Of a stretch of DNA of 64,000 bases, positions 33,191 through 41,800 are shown piece by piece (positions within the stretch are counted from its first letter, which is position 1; every line of letters begins with the position of its first letter). A program made the position numbers and the translations under genes. The notes under the pieces are model-generated. The model saw nothing but the letters and a program-made list of their open reading frames with translations. It had not been told where the DNA came from and did no database searches. Location of the stretch: positions 744,001-808,000 of the forward strand of contig OZ241353.1 of the NCBI GenBank assembly GCA_965200375.1, given 5' to 3'. The stretch comes from VXYL01 sp965200375. Lineage in GTDB: Bacteria > Pseudomonadota > Gammaproteobacteria > Pseudomonadales > Azotimanducaceae.

Positions 33191-34210
33191 CTACCCAACC
33201 GAGAACGCGAACTCCGTGCTGGCGCGGAACGTCTCGCCGGGACGCAGAATCGCGCTCGGGTAGCGCGGGTGGTTCGGCGCATCCGGGAACTGCTGCGTCT
33301 CCAGGCACAGGCCGCCGTATTGGGGGTAGCGGCGGCCGTGGCGGCCGGCCTCGTGCAGCGTGTTGCCGGTGTAGAGCTGCATCCCGGGTTGGTCCGTGGC
33401 CACTTCGAGGGTCCGCCCCGAGGCGGGATGGCGCACCACGGCGGCCTTGCGGAGGCCCGCTCCCGCCGGCGGGTGGAGCACGAACGTGTGATCGAAGCCG
33501 CCGCCGGCGAGCCGCATCTGTTCGTCCGGGGCGGCCATCGCCTCGGCCAGGCGCCGGGGCTGGCGCAAGTCGAAGGGGGTGCCGTCCACGCTGCGTATCT
33601 CGCCCAGCTGCGTGAGCTCGTCGCTCACCGGCAGGAAGGCGTCCGCCGAAATGGCGATCTCGTGGTCCGCGACGGTGCCGACCGCGCCGCTCAGGTTGTA
33701 GTAGTGGTGCGCCGTCAAGCTCACCGGCGTCGGCGCGTCCGTGGTGGCGGCGAAATCCAGGCGGATGCGGCTGCCGGCGAAGCCGTAGCGGGCCAGAACG
33801 CGCAGGTTGCCGGGATAGCCGGCTTCGCCCGCCGGGCTGTGCAGGCGCAGCGCCACCCCGTCGCCGTCGATGGCGCCTTCCCAGCGCCGGGCGCCGAAAC
33901 CGCCGGTGCCGCCGTGCAGATGATGCGGCGGCAGGTTCGCGTCCAGCGCATGGGTGCGCCCATCCAGGACGAAACGGGCGTTCGTCATGCGGTTGGCGTA
34001 GCGGCCGACCAGGCAGTTGAAGTGGGGATGGAAGCCGAGATAGTCCGCGACCGTGGGGCAGCCGAGCAGCACGTTGGCCCAACGGCCTTGGCGGTCCGGC
34101 GTTTCGATGCGGGCGACGATGCCGCCGAGTTCGATCAGCTCGGCGCGCAGGGCGCCGGTGTCTATGCGGAAGCCCCGGAAGGACGGATGGGCGGCGAAGG
34201 CTTCGATCAT
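33191..34210 (-). CDS. galM: Aldose 1-epimerase (galactose mutarotase)
   Basis: 339 residues, GalM fold that interconverts alpha and beta anomers of aldoses. Conserved: NCLVGRYANRMTNARFVLDG, LHGGTGGFGARRW, the catalytic His region SLTAHHYYNLSG and the catalytic Glu in GGLCLETQQFPDAPNHP. ATG at 34210; the reading frame extends to 34510 but upstream residues overlap the ArsI-like gene. No other sugar-utilisation genes are adjacent, so the physiological sugar is open. It ends about 100 bp from the convergent transglycosylase gene. Confidence 0.93.
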   Translation of the reverse strand: MIEAFAAHPSFRGFRIDTGALRAELIELGGIVARIETPDRQGRWANVLLGCPTVADYLGFHPHFNCLVGRYANRMTNARFVLDGRTHALDANLPPHHLHGGTGGFGARRWEGAIDGDGVALRLHSPAGEAGYPGNLRVLARYGFAGSRIRLDFAATTDAPTPVSLTAHHYYNLSGAVGTVADHEIAISADAFLPVSDELTQLGEIRSVDGTPFDLRQPRRLAEAMAAPDEQMRLAGGGFDHTFVLHPPAGAGLRKAAVVRHPASGRTLEVATDQPGMQLYTGNTLHEAGRHGRRYPQYGGLCLETQQFPDAPNHPRYPSAILRPGETFRASTEFAFSVG

Positions 34211-34253
34211 GGCCACGGCGGCGGCCGTGGCGAGGCGACCGCGCCGATCCGGC

Positions 34254-34691
34254 TCAGCCGGCGTTCGCCGCAGCCGCCTCGGCCGTGCAGCAAGCGAGGT
34301 CCCGGGGCGCCACCAGCGGCGCCCCGTCCGGCGCATCGTCGGTGATGGCGTACACCTCCCAGCGGATGCCGCCCGGGTCCCGCACCCACACCTTGTCCTG
34401 CTCGGCGTGGCAGCAGACGCGGCCCTGCTCGACTGCCGTTGCCAAGCCCACCTCCGCCAGGCGTTCCGTGGCAACCGCCACTTCCGCAGTGTCCCGCACC
34501 TCCACGCCAAGATGGTTCAGCCGCTCCTCGCGGCCGTTCTCCAGCAGCACCAGCTTGAGCGGCGGATCGGCAACCTCAAAGTTGGCGTAGCCGGAGCGCA
34601 CCTTGTGCGGCGCCGTGTCGAACAGGCGCCGATAGAAGGCGATGGCCTCGCCAAGGTCCGGTACGTTGATGGCCAGCTGCACGCGGGACAT
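34254..34691 (-). CDS. ArsI/CadI family VOC protein
   Basis: 145 residues, VOC fold. The pattern AINVPDLGEAIAFYRRLFDTAPHKVRSGYANFEVADPPLKLVL, LNHLGVEVRDTAEV and RVCCHAEQDKVWVRDPGGIRWEVY matches the ArsI (aromatic arsenical C-As lyase) / CadI group; the vicinal Cys93-Cys94 pair is the thiol site that binds trivalent arsenic in ArsI. A second Cys pair (134-135) lies in the Ala-rich tail. ATG at 34691 has a GGAGGAG ribosome-binding site. No ars operon genes (arsR, arsB, arsC) are near, so arsenic function is inferred from the family only. Confidence 0.8.
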   Translation of the reverse strand: MSRVQLAINVPDLGEAIAFYRRLFDTAPHKVRSGYANFEVADPPLKLVLLENGREERLNHLGVEVRDTAEVAVATERLAEVGLATAVEQGRVCCHAEQDKVWVRDPGGIRWEVYAITDDAPDGAPLVAPRDLACCTAEAAAANAG

Positions 34692-34911
34692 GGGGACTCC
34701 TCCTGTTGGCGGCGTAGCGCGGCCCTCCGCGCTGCGAAAAGTAGGGCGAAAGTAGCATGGTTTCGACTGGCCTTCTCCGGGCATCCGTCCTTGACATGGA
34801 GCCTTGGCGGGCTGTTCGCCAGCACCGTCTACAAGGCACAAGAGCGCAAAGGATGAATCGACCGCGACGGCAGGTGCGCTACACTCCGCTTGCTCCTCGA
34901 GGTACGCGCCG

Positions 34912-37890
34912 TTGCACCCGATCCACCGCCGCTACCACGCCGAAGAGCTGGTCCGCCTGCGCCGGGCCAGCGAGAAGCGCCGCTACGTCGCCGCCCAGCG
35001 GCGGGGCCGGGTAGACCCGAATCCGCACCAGATCGAAGCGGTGATGTTCGCGCTGGAGCGCATTCCCCAAGGCGGCTGCATCCTCGCCGACGAAGTGGGT
35101 CTGGGCAAGACCATTGAAGCCGGCCTGGTCGTTGCGCAGCTGCTGGCCGAAGGCACGAGCCGGGTGCTCATCATCGTGCCGCGACCGCTGCTTGGCCAGT
35201 GGCAGGCCGAACTGCGCGATCTTTTCGGCATCGACGCGCGGGACGCGAGCGATGACAACGTGGATGTCGCGGCAGCCGGGGTGTTCATCGCCGGGCGCGA
35301 GTTCGCTGGCGGCGAACGCGGCTTCCGGCGCTTGCAGCAGGCGCCACCGTTCGAGCTGTTCCTCATCGACGAAGCCCACGAGGTGTTCGCCGGCATCCAT
35401 CGGCGCTACGACAAAGACGGCGTCTACAACGAAGCAAGTCCGCACGCCCACACTGCGCATCGGGTGCGGGCACTGATGGGCAACGGCATGGCGCCGGTGC
35501 TGCTGCTCACCGCCACGCCGATGCAGAACTCTCTGGACGAGCTCTGGGCGCTGGTGCAGTACATCGACCGCACCGGCACACTGCTCGGCGACCAGCCGAC
35601 GTTCGATCAGCTGTTCAAGGCAAGCGCGGGAGGCGGGGGCAGCGAGAGCAACGGCGCCGGCGTGGAACAGGCCGCCGAGTTGCAACGCCGGCTACGGCGG
35701 GTCGTGAAGCGTACGCTGCGCCGCCAAGCCATGCCGTATTTGGACCGCCCCTTCGTCGGCCGCCAGGCCAAGCTGTTCGCCTATCGCATGAGCGCCGCGG
35801 AGAAGGCGCTCTACGACGACGTGACGGGCTATCTGCTCGAACCCGATCTTGCGGCTTTCAGCGGTCGGGCAAGGCAGCTGCAGGTGATCGGCTTCCTGCG
35901 CCGCATGGCCTCGTCCAAGGCCGCTTTGGCGGCAAGCCTCAAGGGCGTGGCGGCACGCCTGCAACGCATGAGGCAAGGCGACCCCGCCGAAGATGCGGCC
36001 GACCTCGACGACTTGGAGGACGAACCAGATCCAGCGCCGACCACGGCGGACGATGCCGCCCCGGTTCCAGCTTCGCCGCCGCGCTCGGACGTCGCGCAAA
36101 TTGCCGAGGAACTGGACCGTGTCCAGAACTTCATTCGTCGCGCCGAAACGCTGCCGGACGACACCAAGGCGGAGGGCCTAGTCGAGGTGGTGCGCGGGCT
36201 GCTGGATCGGCCGTCCGACCGCCGCAAGGTGCTGATCTTCACCGAGTCGCTCACCACGCAGGACTATCTGCGCGGCTTGCTGGTCGAGAAGACCACCCTG
36301 AACGAACAGGACATCACGCTGTTTCGCGGCGTCAACGATTCGCCCCGGGCTGCCGAAGCGTTGCGCGTGTGGCGCGAAGAAGAGGACGCCGAAACGCCGC
36401 GCCACCTGCGTGCGTCGCTGGCGGTGGCCGTGCGCCTAGCGCTGGTGCATGAGTTCAAGACGCGCTCCACCGTGATGATCGCCACGGAGGCCGGCGCCAA
36501 GGGCCTGAACCTCCAGTTCTGCGACACCATCGTGAACTACGACCTGCCGTGGAATCCGCAGCGCATCGAGCAACGCATCGGGCGCTGCCACCGCTACGGC
36601 CAGAAACGCGACGTCACCGTGATCAACTTCCTCGCCGAAGACAACCAAGCGCAGGTGCTCACCTTCGACATCCTGAGCAGCAAGCTGGATTTGTTCGGCA
36701 AAGTGCTGGACATGTCGGACGTGGTGCTGCAAACGCCCCGCTCGGATTCTTCGGCGGCGCTGGCTTCCGCGCTGGGCCCGGATTTCCAGGCGCAAGTACG
36801 GCGCATTTGGGAGCGCGCGCGCACCATCGACGATGTGGAGGCGGAACTGCGCCAACTGCGCGACACGTTGGAGGAACGTCGCCGCGATTTGGACCGTACC
36901 CACGAACGCACCGTGGGCCTCATCGAACAGCGCCTGGATGCTTCCGTGCGCCAAGTGTTCGACCGCATTCAGAAGGAACTGGCGCCGGCGCTCGCGGAAC
37001 TCGACGGCGAGCTCAAGGCCGTGCTCTGCGCATATCTGGACGCCCAGGGCATCGCCTGGGGCGAGAGCAAACGCGCAGGGCACCGGCTGCTCCATTTCGG
37101 CGCCTCGAGCCGGCTGCCGGTGCCCTTCGCCGAAGGCGGCAGCGTCGTGCTCGGCGGTGCGCTCGGCCTGAACGGCGCCGACCCCCTGCACGTCGGCCAC
37201 CCACTCGTCCAAGCCGCCGTCGCAAGCGCGCGGGAGGACTGCGCGGGCCAATACCGGGTGCGCTTTCGCCTCAACGCTACTGCACCGAAGGCGCTGCGAA
37301 CACGCCGTGGCAGCCGTGGACGCCTAGCGTTGACGCGAATCCGCTACGAGGGCTTCGAGCCGGAGGAACGCCTGCGCGTGACCGCGGTGTTCGACGACGC
37401 CGAAGTGCTGCGTCCAGCGGAAGCGGCGCTCGAACTGCTGCGCCAGCCGTGCGAAGACATCGCCGAATCCGCAACGCCCCTCGAAATCACCGACGCGCAC
37501 TTGGACGAAGTCGTCGACGAAGAGCTGTTCGAAGAGCAGGGCCGTGTTGCCGACGTCAACCAGCAGGGCTTCGAGCAAACGATGACGCAACTTGAACAGT
37601 ACCTCGCCGACCGTGCGCTGGTGCTGCGTCGCGAGCAACGCCGCCAGACGCGGCGCTTGGCCGCAGCGGAGCGGCAGCGCGACCAGAGCGTCGGCGCGGA
37701 CAGTCGCGCTCGGGCGGAGAGGAACGTAGTGGAAGCCGAAGCGGAGGCAGAAAAGATCGACGCCAAGCTCGCAACGCTGGCCAACCACGAAGACGACATC
37801 TACAAGAAGTGGAAAGAGCACGCCCACGAGCGCCGCTACGCCACACCCACCGGCGAACGCCTGCTGAGCGCCGAGTTCGTGATCGAATGA
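34912..37890 (+). CDS. SNF2-type helicase/translocase (defence-island type)
   Basis: 992 residues from TTG 34912. Superfamily 2 motifs: I LADEVGLGKTIEAGLV (about 59-75), II FLIDEAHEVF (153-156), III LLTATPMQNS (200-203), then the second RecA-like domain with TEAGAKGLNLQFCDTIVNYDLPWNPQRIEQRIGRCHRYGQ. An acidic linker (DAADLDDLEDEPDPAPTT) separates the lobes and a long charged coiled coil forms the last 350 residues. It resembles RapA/DISARM DrmD-class translocases that move on double-stranded DNA. The start is chosen for the GAGG upstream and the conserved HRRYHAEELVRLRR N-terminus; no ATG fits in frame. First gene of a forward-strand cluster, 53 bp before the SbcD-like gene. A perfect TTGACA (34791-34796) lies upstream without a good -10. 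Confidence 0.9.
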   Translation: MHPIHRRYHAEELVRLRRASEKRRYVAAQRRGRVDPNPHQIEAVMFALERIPQGGCILADEVGLGKTIEAGLVVAQLLAEGTSRVLIIVPRPLLGQWQAELRDLFGIDARDASDDNVDVAAAGVFIAGREFAGGERGFRRLQQAPPFELFLIDEAHEVFAGIHRRYDKDGVYNEASPHAHTAHRVRALMGNGMAPVLLLTATPMQNSLDELWALVQYIDRTGTLLGDQPTFDQLFKASAGGGGSESNGAGVEQAAELQRRLRRVVKRTLRRQAMPYLDRPFVGRQAKLFAYRMSAAEKALYDDVTGYLLEPDLAAFSGRARQLQVIGFLRRMASSKAALAASLKGVAARLQRMRQGDPAEDAADLDDLEDEPDPAPTTADDAAPVPASPPRSDVAQIAEELDRVQNFIRRAETLPDDTKAEGLVEVVRGLLDRPSDRRKVLIFTESLTTQDYLRGLLVEKTTLNEQDITLFRGVNDSPRAAEALRVWREEEDAETPRHLRASLAVAVRLALVHEFKTRSTVMIATEAGAKGLNLQFCDTIVNYDLPWNPQRIEQRIGRCHRYGQKRDVTVINFLAEDNQAQVLTFDILSSKLDLFGKVLDMSDVVLQTPRSDSSAALASALGPDFQAQVRRIWERARTIDDVEAELRQLRDTLEERRRDLDRTHERTVGLIEQRLDASVRQVFDRIQKELAPALAELDGELKAVLCAYLDAQGIAWGESKRAGHRLLHFGASSRLPVPFAEGGSVVLGGALGLNGADPLHVGHPLVQAAVASAREDCAGQYRVRFRLNATAPKALRTRRGSRGRLALTRIRYEGFEPEERLRVTAVFDDAEVLRPAEAALELLRQPCEDIAESATPLEITDAHLDEVVDEELFEEQGRVADVNQQGFEQTMTQLEQYLADRALVLRREQRRQTRRLAAAERQRDQSVGADSRARAERNVVEAEAEAEKIDAKLATLANHEDDIYKKWKEHAHERRYATPTGERLLSAEFVIE

Positions 37891-37943
37891 GCCCCGTGCG
37901 CGCCCATGCCACGGCGACCGGCGAGCACCCCAAGGAGGGAGAC

Positions 37944-39095
37944 ATGGCGCTGACCTTGCTGCACACCGCGGACTGGCACCTGGGCCTGCGCTTTCGCGCC
38001 TTCGAGCCGGAGCAGGAGAAGCGTCTGACGCGGGCCCGTCTGGAGGTCGTGGGGCGCATCCTCGACGTCGCCGAGAGCCGGCGCGTGGACGCCGTGCTCT
38101 GCGCCGGCGACCTGTTCAACGAACCGGCGCCCGAGCAGCACTGGCGGAACGGCGTGCTGCAGGAGTTCGAGAGGCGGCGGCAACGCGGCTGGCAGCGCCC
38201 GGTCGTATTGCTGCCGGGCAACCACGATCCGTTGACCACGAACTCCGTCTACCACGAAGCGCATCCGTTCCGACGCGATCTGCCCGAGTTCGTGAAGGTG
38301 GTGGACAAGCCCGGCTGGGAACTCCCAATTGGCGACAACGCCGTGGTGGCCGCGAGCCCTTGCACTTCCGCCGCCGGAGACACCAAGCTCGTCGAATCCC
38401 TGCCGAAACGCGATGACGGCGACCAGCGCATCCGCATCGGCCTGATTCACGGCCAGACCTTCGACATCGACGGCTGCCAGACCAACTTTCCGATTCCCGC
38501 CGGCAGCGCCGACGCGCGTGGCCTCGACTACTTGGCCATCGGCGACACCCATGCGTTCCGCGACGTAGAGCCCAATGCCCGTGCGCCTACCGTGTATCCC
38601 GGCGCCCCGGAAGCCACCAACTTCGGCGAGAGAGACACCGGCCATGTGGCGCTGGTGTTCTTTCCCTTGGATCGCCGCCGCCGTCCTCTGGTGCGGCAAG
38701 AAAAGGTCGGTTCGTGGGCGTGGCGCGATACGACCTGCTACTCGCTGCCGGAGTTGCGCACGCTGATGGACGAGCCGAATCTCGCCAACACGGTACTCCG
38801 CCTTGCCTTGGACATGACGGTGCCGATGGCGGAATACGACGAAGCCGAGCGCCTGCTGACGGAGCTAGCCGGTTCCGAAGCGTCGACGCCGCGGGCTGGC
38901 GTGCTGCAAGTTCACCGCGAGAAGCTGCGCTTGGACGCCGACGGCGGCAGCGCTCTCCCAGCGGATTTGCCGCCTGTTCTGCAGGCCACGGCGGAGCGTC
39001 TTCGGAACCTTGCCGGCGGGGACGATGCGCTGCAGAAAGAACAGGCGGAACGCGCCCTGCACCATCTCTACCGGCTGATGCGGGACGCCGCGTGA
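37944..39095 (+). CDS. SbcD/Mre11-like calcineurin-fold nuclease
   Basis: 383 residues. Phosphoesterase motifs in order: I LLHTADWHLG (D10, H12), II CAGDLFNE, III LLPGNHDP, then IGLIHGQTF and AIGDTHAF, the five-motif signature of Mre11/SbcD exonucleases, which use two Mn2+ ions. ATG at 37944 has a textbook AAGGAGGGAGAC ribosome-binding site. Unlike SbcD of the housekeeping sbcDC operon, it is followed not by its SMC partner but by a truncated copy of that gene's start; the partner lies 4 kb on. The inferred role is nicking or resecting DNA ends together with the SMC-like ATPase. Confidence 0.88.
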   Translation: MALTLLHTADWHLGLRFRAFEPEQEKRLTRARLEVVGRILDVAESRRVDAVLCAGDLFNEPAPEQHWRNGVLQEFERRRQRGWQRPVVLLPGNHDPLTTNSVYHEAHPFRRDLPEFVKVVDKPGWELPIGDNAVVAASPCTSAAGDTKLVESLPKRDDGDQRIRIGLIHGQTFDIDGCQTNFPIPAGSADARGLDYLAIGDTHAFRDVEPNARAPTVYPGAPEATNFGERDTGHVALVFFPLDRRRRPLVRQEKVGSWAWRDTTCYSLPELRTLMDEPNLANTVLRLALDMTVPMAEYDEAERLLTELAGSEASTPRAGVLQVHREKLRLDADGGSALPADLPPVLQATAERLRNLAGGDDALQKEQAERALHHLYRLMRDAA

Positions 39096-39196
39096 TGGCC
39101 ACGTGGATTCGTCGGTTGCGGGCTGCTCATCGCGCCCGCTGGGCCAAGGCCGTTGACGGGTCGCACCAACAACGCCATGATAGCCCGTCGCCCTAG
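39095..39196 (+). pseudogene. Truncated 5' end of an SMC/SbcC-like gene
   Basis: ATG at 39095 overlaps the sbcD-like stop (TGATG) and opens MATWIRRLRAAHRARWAKAV, ending at TAG 39194-39196. It closely resembles the first 20 codons of the intact SMC-like gene at 43182 (MVMWIRRLDVADCAGIAQAS), and the preceding 40 bp match too, with the identical CATCTCTACCGGCTG and the same 17-bp spacing to the ATG. This marks the original sbcD-SMC junction. The remaining bases to 39243 show no gene. Confidence 0.7.
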
Positions 39197-39243
39197 GTTG
39201 AGCTGGTTCAGCGGACATTGATGCTTCGCCAGGCCGACAACGT

Positions 39244-40554
39244 ATGTCCAAGGTTCCGTCCATGTCCCTCTCGCGCCAAACTTCGCTCTTCCCTGAAAGC
39301 GAAGCGTCCCAGTACGCAGAGCGCACGTCGGGCAGCTTCGTCGGCAACATGGACGCGCCGGTGCATCGCTGGTTCCGCTACAGCGCTGGCTTCAGCGGCG
39401 CTTGGGCGGAGGACTTGATCGCACAGGAAGCCAAAGACCGCGAAGTGCGCGTTCTCGACCCTTTCGCCGGGAGCGCGACGACGCTCATCGCCGCCGAGCA
39501 GTGCGGCGTGGAGTCTTGGGGCATCGACGCCCATCCATTCGTGGCCCGCGTTGCGCGGGCCAAGCTCGCGTATCGCTCATCGCCGAGAGACTATCTCGCC
39601 GTCGCCAGACGAACGTTGGCGCAGGCCAAAACGCTCGCACCGGAGTTGGAAGGCTACGCGCCCCTCATCCGCAAGTGCTATACGGACGAGGCGCTAGGGC
39701 AGCTGGACCGCTTGCGGCGCGCGGTGGACGACGTCGATGGCGGCTCCGATGCCGGTCGGCTCGTGTGGCTGACGCTCGTCGCGATTCTGCGGGCGACTTC
39801 CCATGTGGGTACCGCGAACTGGCAGTACCTTCTGCCGGACCGGCGCAAGGCGCGGGTCGAAGCGCCTTTCGCGGCGTTCGAGGCCATGATGCAGGTCATG
39901 CATGGCGACATGAGGGCCATCGGCGATGTCGCAGGGCCAAGGGCGGGCTTTTCCTTGGCGGACGCCCGCTCCGGCGAGGGCGTTCCCGCGGCCTCGTTCA
40001 ACTTGGTGGTGACGTCCCCGCCGTATCCGAACAACTACGACTACGCGGACGCCACCCGTTTGGAGCTGACCTTCTTCGGGGAAGTGGCGGGGTGGGGGGA
40101 TCTGCAAAGGAACATTCGCCGACACCTCCTGCGCTCCTGCACCCAGCACGTGCCGAACAGCGCGGTGGACTTGAACGCGGTGCTGAACCGGCCGGAACTG
40201 GCGCCAATCCGCGGCGAACTACGGCGCGTATGCGAAGAGCTGGGGCGGATTCGATTGACCCGCGGCGGCAGGAAGACCTACCACAACATGGTGGCCTGTT
40301 ATTTCCTGGACCTTGCGCAAGTCTGGCAGGCGTTGCGACATCTGTGTCGGTCCCCGGCGAAGATCTGCTTCGTGATTGGGGACTCCGCGCCATACGGCGT
40401 CTATGTCTCGGCGGTAGAGTGGCTGAGCGAACTTGCCCTTGCCGCCGGATTCAAGTCCGCCACCTTCGAGAAGACCCGCGACCGCAACATCAAATGGAAG
40501 AATCGCAAGCACCGCGTGCCCCTTTGCGAAGGACGACTGTGGGTGGCGGGATAG
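39244..40554 (+). CDS. DNA methyltransferase, N4/N6 type (DPFxG...SPPY)
   Basis: 436 residues. SAM-binding motif VLDPFAGSATT at 71-80 and catalytic TSPPYPNNYDY with SPPY at 258-261; RLELTFFGEV and KICFVIGDSAPYG follow, with a C-terminal target-recognition-like region. The motif I then IV order and spacing are shared with the methylase at 41801 and the broken one at 30937, so the three are related. Expected reaction: SAM-dependent methylation of an exocyclic amino group in DNA. ATG at 39244 (or 39262). The nuclease-like gene follows 2 bp after the stop. Related enzymes are often listed generically as site-specific DNA methylases. Confidence 0.88.
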   Translation: MSKVPSMSLSRQTSLFPESEASQYAERTSGSFVGNMDAPVHRWFRYSAGFSGAWAEDLIAQEAKDREVRVLDPFAGSATTLIAAEQCGVESWGIDAHPFVARVARAKLAYRSSPRDYLAVARRTLAQAKTLAPELEGYAPLIRKCYTDEALGQLDRLRRAVDDVDGGSDAGRLVWLTLVAILRATSHVGTANWQYLLPDRRKARVEAPFAAFEAMMQVMHGDMRAIGDVAGPRAGFSLADARSGEGVPAASFNLVVTSPPYPNNYDYADATRLELTFFGEVAGWGDLQRNIRRHLLRSCTQHVPNSAVDLNAVLNRPELAPIRGELRRVCEELGRIRLTRGGRKTYHNMVACYFLDLAQVWQALRHLCRSPAKICFVIGDSAPYGVYVSAVEWLSELALAAGFKSATFEKTRDRNIKWKNRKHRVPLCEGRLWVAG

Positions 40555-40556
40555 CG

Positions 40557-41426
40557 GTGGCCAAGTCCCCGGCACACAAGCTTGGACAGATCATCGGCGA
40601 TGAACTGGAAGCCGTCATTCGTAGCCCATTGCAGGAAATGGCAGAAGAGTTCGAGCTCTATCTGGACTACAAACATGCTCGGCCAGTGCGGGAGGGCAAG
40701 CAAAAGGTTGCATGGCAGGACTCCTACGGCAATGTCCACGACTTGGACTATGTGCTGGAGGAGAGTGGCAGCGAGGAGCAACAGGGGCGTCCGCGGGCCT
40801 TCATAGAAATCGCTTGGCGCAGGTACACAAAGCACTCGAGAAACAAGGCACAGGAAATCCAAGGCGCGGTGTTGCCGCTCGCCGAGACCTACAGCCAACA
40901 CTCGCCCTTTCTCGGCGCTGTGCTGGCAGGCGACTTCACCGAGGCGTCCCGGGATCAGTTGCGCTCGCACGGTTTTCACATCGCCTACGTCACCTACGAA
41001 ATGATCGTCCATGCGTTCAGGAATGCCGGCGTTGACGTGGCATCCGAACAGGACACCACCCAAGCAGCCTTGAATCGCAAGGTGCGTGCGTACAACCGCC
41101 TGACGTCGAAGGCGCGGGAAGAACTCCGAAGCGAGTTGCGCGCAAGCTGCGCCGGCGAGCTCGATCCGTTCTTCGACGCCTTGCGGAATAGCCTTGGCCG
41201 GCGCATTACGCGGATCGTCATGCTTGCCTTGTCCGGCATTTCGGTTCAATTCGATGACGTCGAGAGCGCCATCCGATTTGTTGATCGCTACGACGAATCG
41301 ACTCCGCCAACAGCGTTCGATCATTACGAGTTGGACGTTCGCTACTCGAATGGACGTGACGTACATGGCTCCTTTCCGAACAAGCAAGACTGCATCGACT
41401 TCCTTCGATTGCTGCACGGAGTTTGA
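40557..41426 (+). CDS. Putative restriction endonuclease, PD-(D/E)XK-like
   Basis: 289 residues, family not recognised with certainty. A nuclease-like core is suggested by VHDLDYVLEESGS (D62/D64), then AFIEIAWRRYTKHSRNKAQEIQGAV with E84 and a shifted lysine (K92 or K97), and EIQGAVLPLAETY. GTG at 40557 starts 2 bp after the methylase stop, so the two are translated together as in type II systems. Its codons are visibly more AT-rich (many AAA, GAA, TAT) than flanking genes, pointing to later acquisition. The inferred target is the site methylated by one or both neighbouring methylases. Confidence 0.55.
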   Translation: MAKSPAHKLGQIIGDELEAVIRSPLQEMAEEFELYLDYKHARPVREGKQKVAWQDSYGNVHDLDYVLEESGSEEQQGRPRAFIEIAWRRYTKHSRNKAQEIQGAVLPLAETYSQHSPFLGAVLAGDFTEASRDQLRSHGFHIAYVTYEMIVHAFRNAGVDVASEQDTTQAALNRKVRAYNRLTSKAREELRSELRASCAGELDPFFDALRNSLGRRITRIVMLALSGISVQFDDVESAIRFVDRYDESTPPTAFDHYELDVRYSNGRDVHGSFPNKQDCIDFLRLLHGV

Positions 41427-41800
41427 CTTGAGGATCTTGATCTATCGGGAAGCTTGGACGCTTTCTACGACAGCTTGCGCTCTGTTCCAAGACGCCCACA
41501 GTTCACAGGATGTACCTCGGTTCGGACGATACTCTGCCAGCCGCCTCCCGGCCATTGCGAGTAGCACTCGTCCTTCTCCACCCCAAGCTCGGTAGCCCAC
41601 GGCCTTCGCCGGGCGAGCGAATCCAGCCCCGCCGCCTCCGAGGCGCCGCCTGATGGCCAGTGGATTGTCTTGGAGTTGGTCGACTGCCGCATCGCTAGGC
41701 AAGCGCTGCGTCCCGCCATTCGCTACCTGCCGGCAACGGTGTCGCCAGCGACGGCCTCGAACCGCACACGCGCTCGGCACTGTGTGGCATCATGTAGCAC
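41427..41800. other. 374-bp intergenic region without a supported gene
   Basis: Between the nuclease and second methylase genes. Reverse-strand frames of 84-112 codons exist (for example 41465-41719) but show no family pattern, no good ribosome-binding site and no codon bias. It may hold regulatory sequence or a decayed gene. Confidence 0.5.

Noticed and set aside
34804..34911. Longer N-terminus for the SNF2-type helicase
   Set aside because: The extra 36 codons are non-conserved and start before the promoter-like TTGACA region; TTG 34912 has the better ribosome-binding context.
41442..41780. Reverse-strand 112-codon frame between nuclease and second methylase genes
   Set aside because: No motif, ribosome-binding site or codon bias; left as intergenic.
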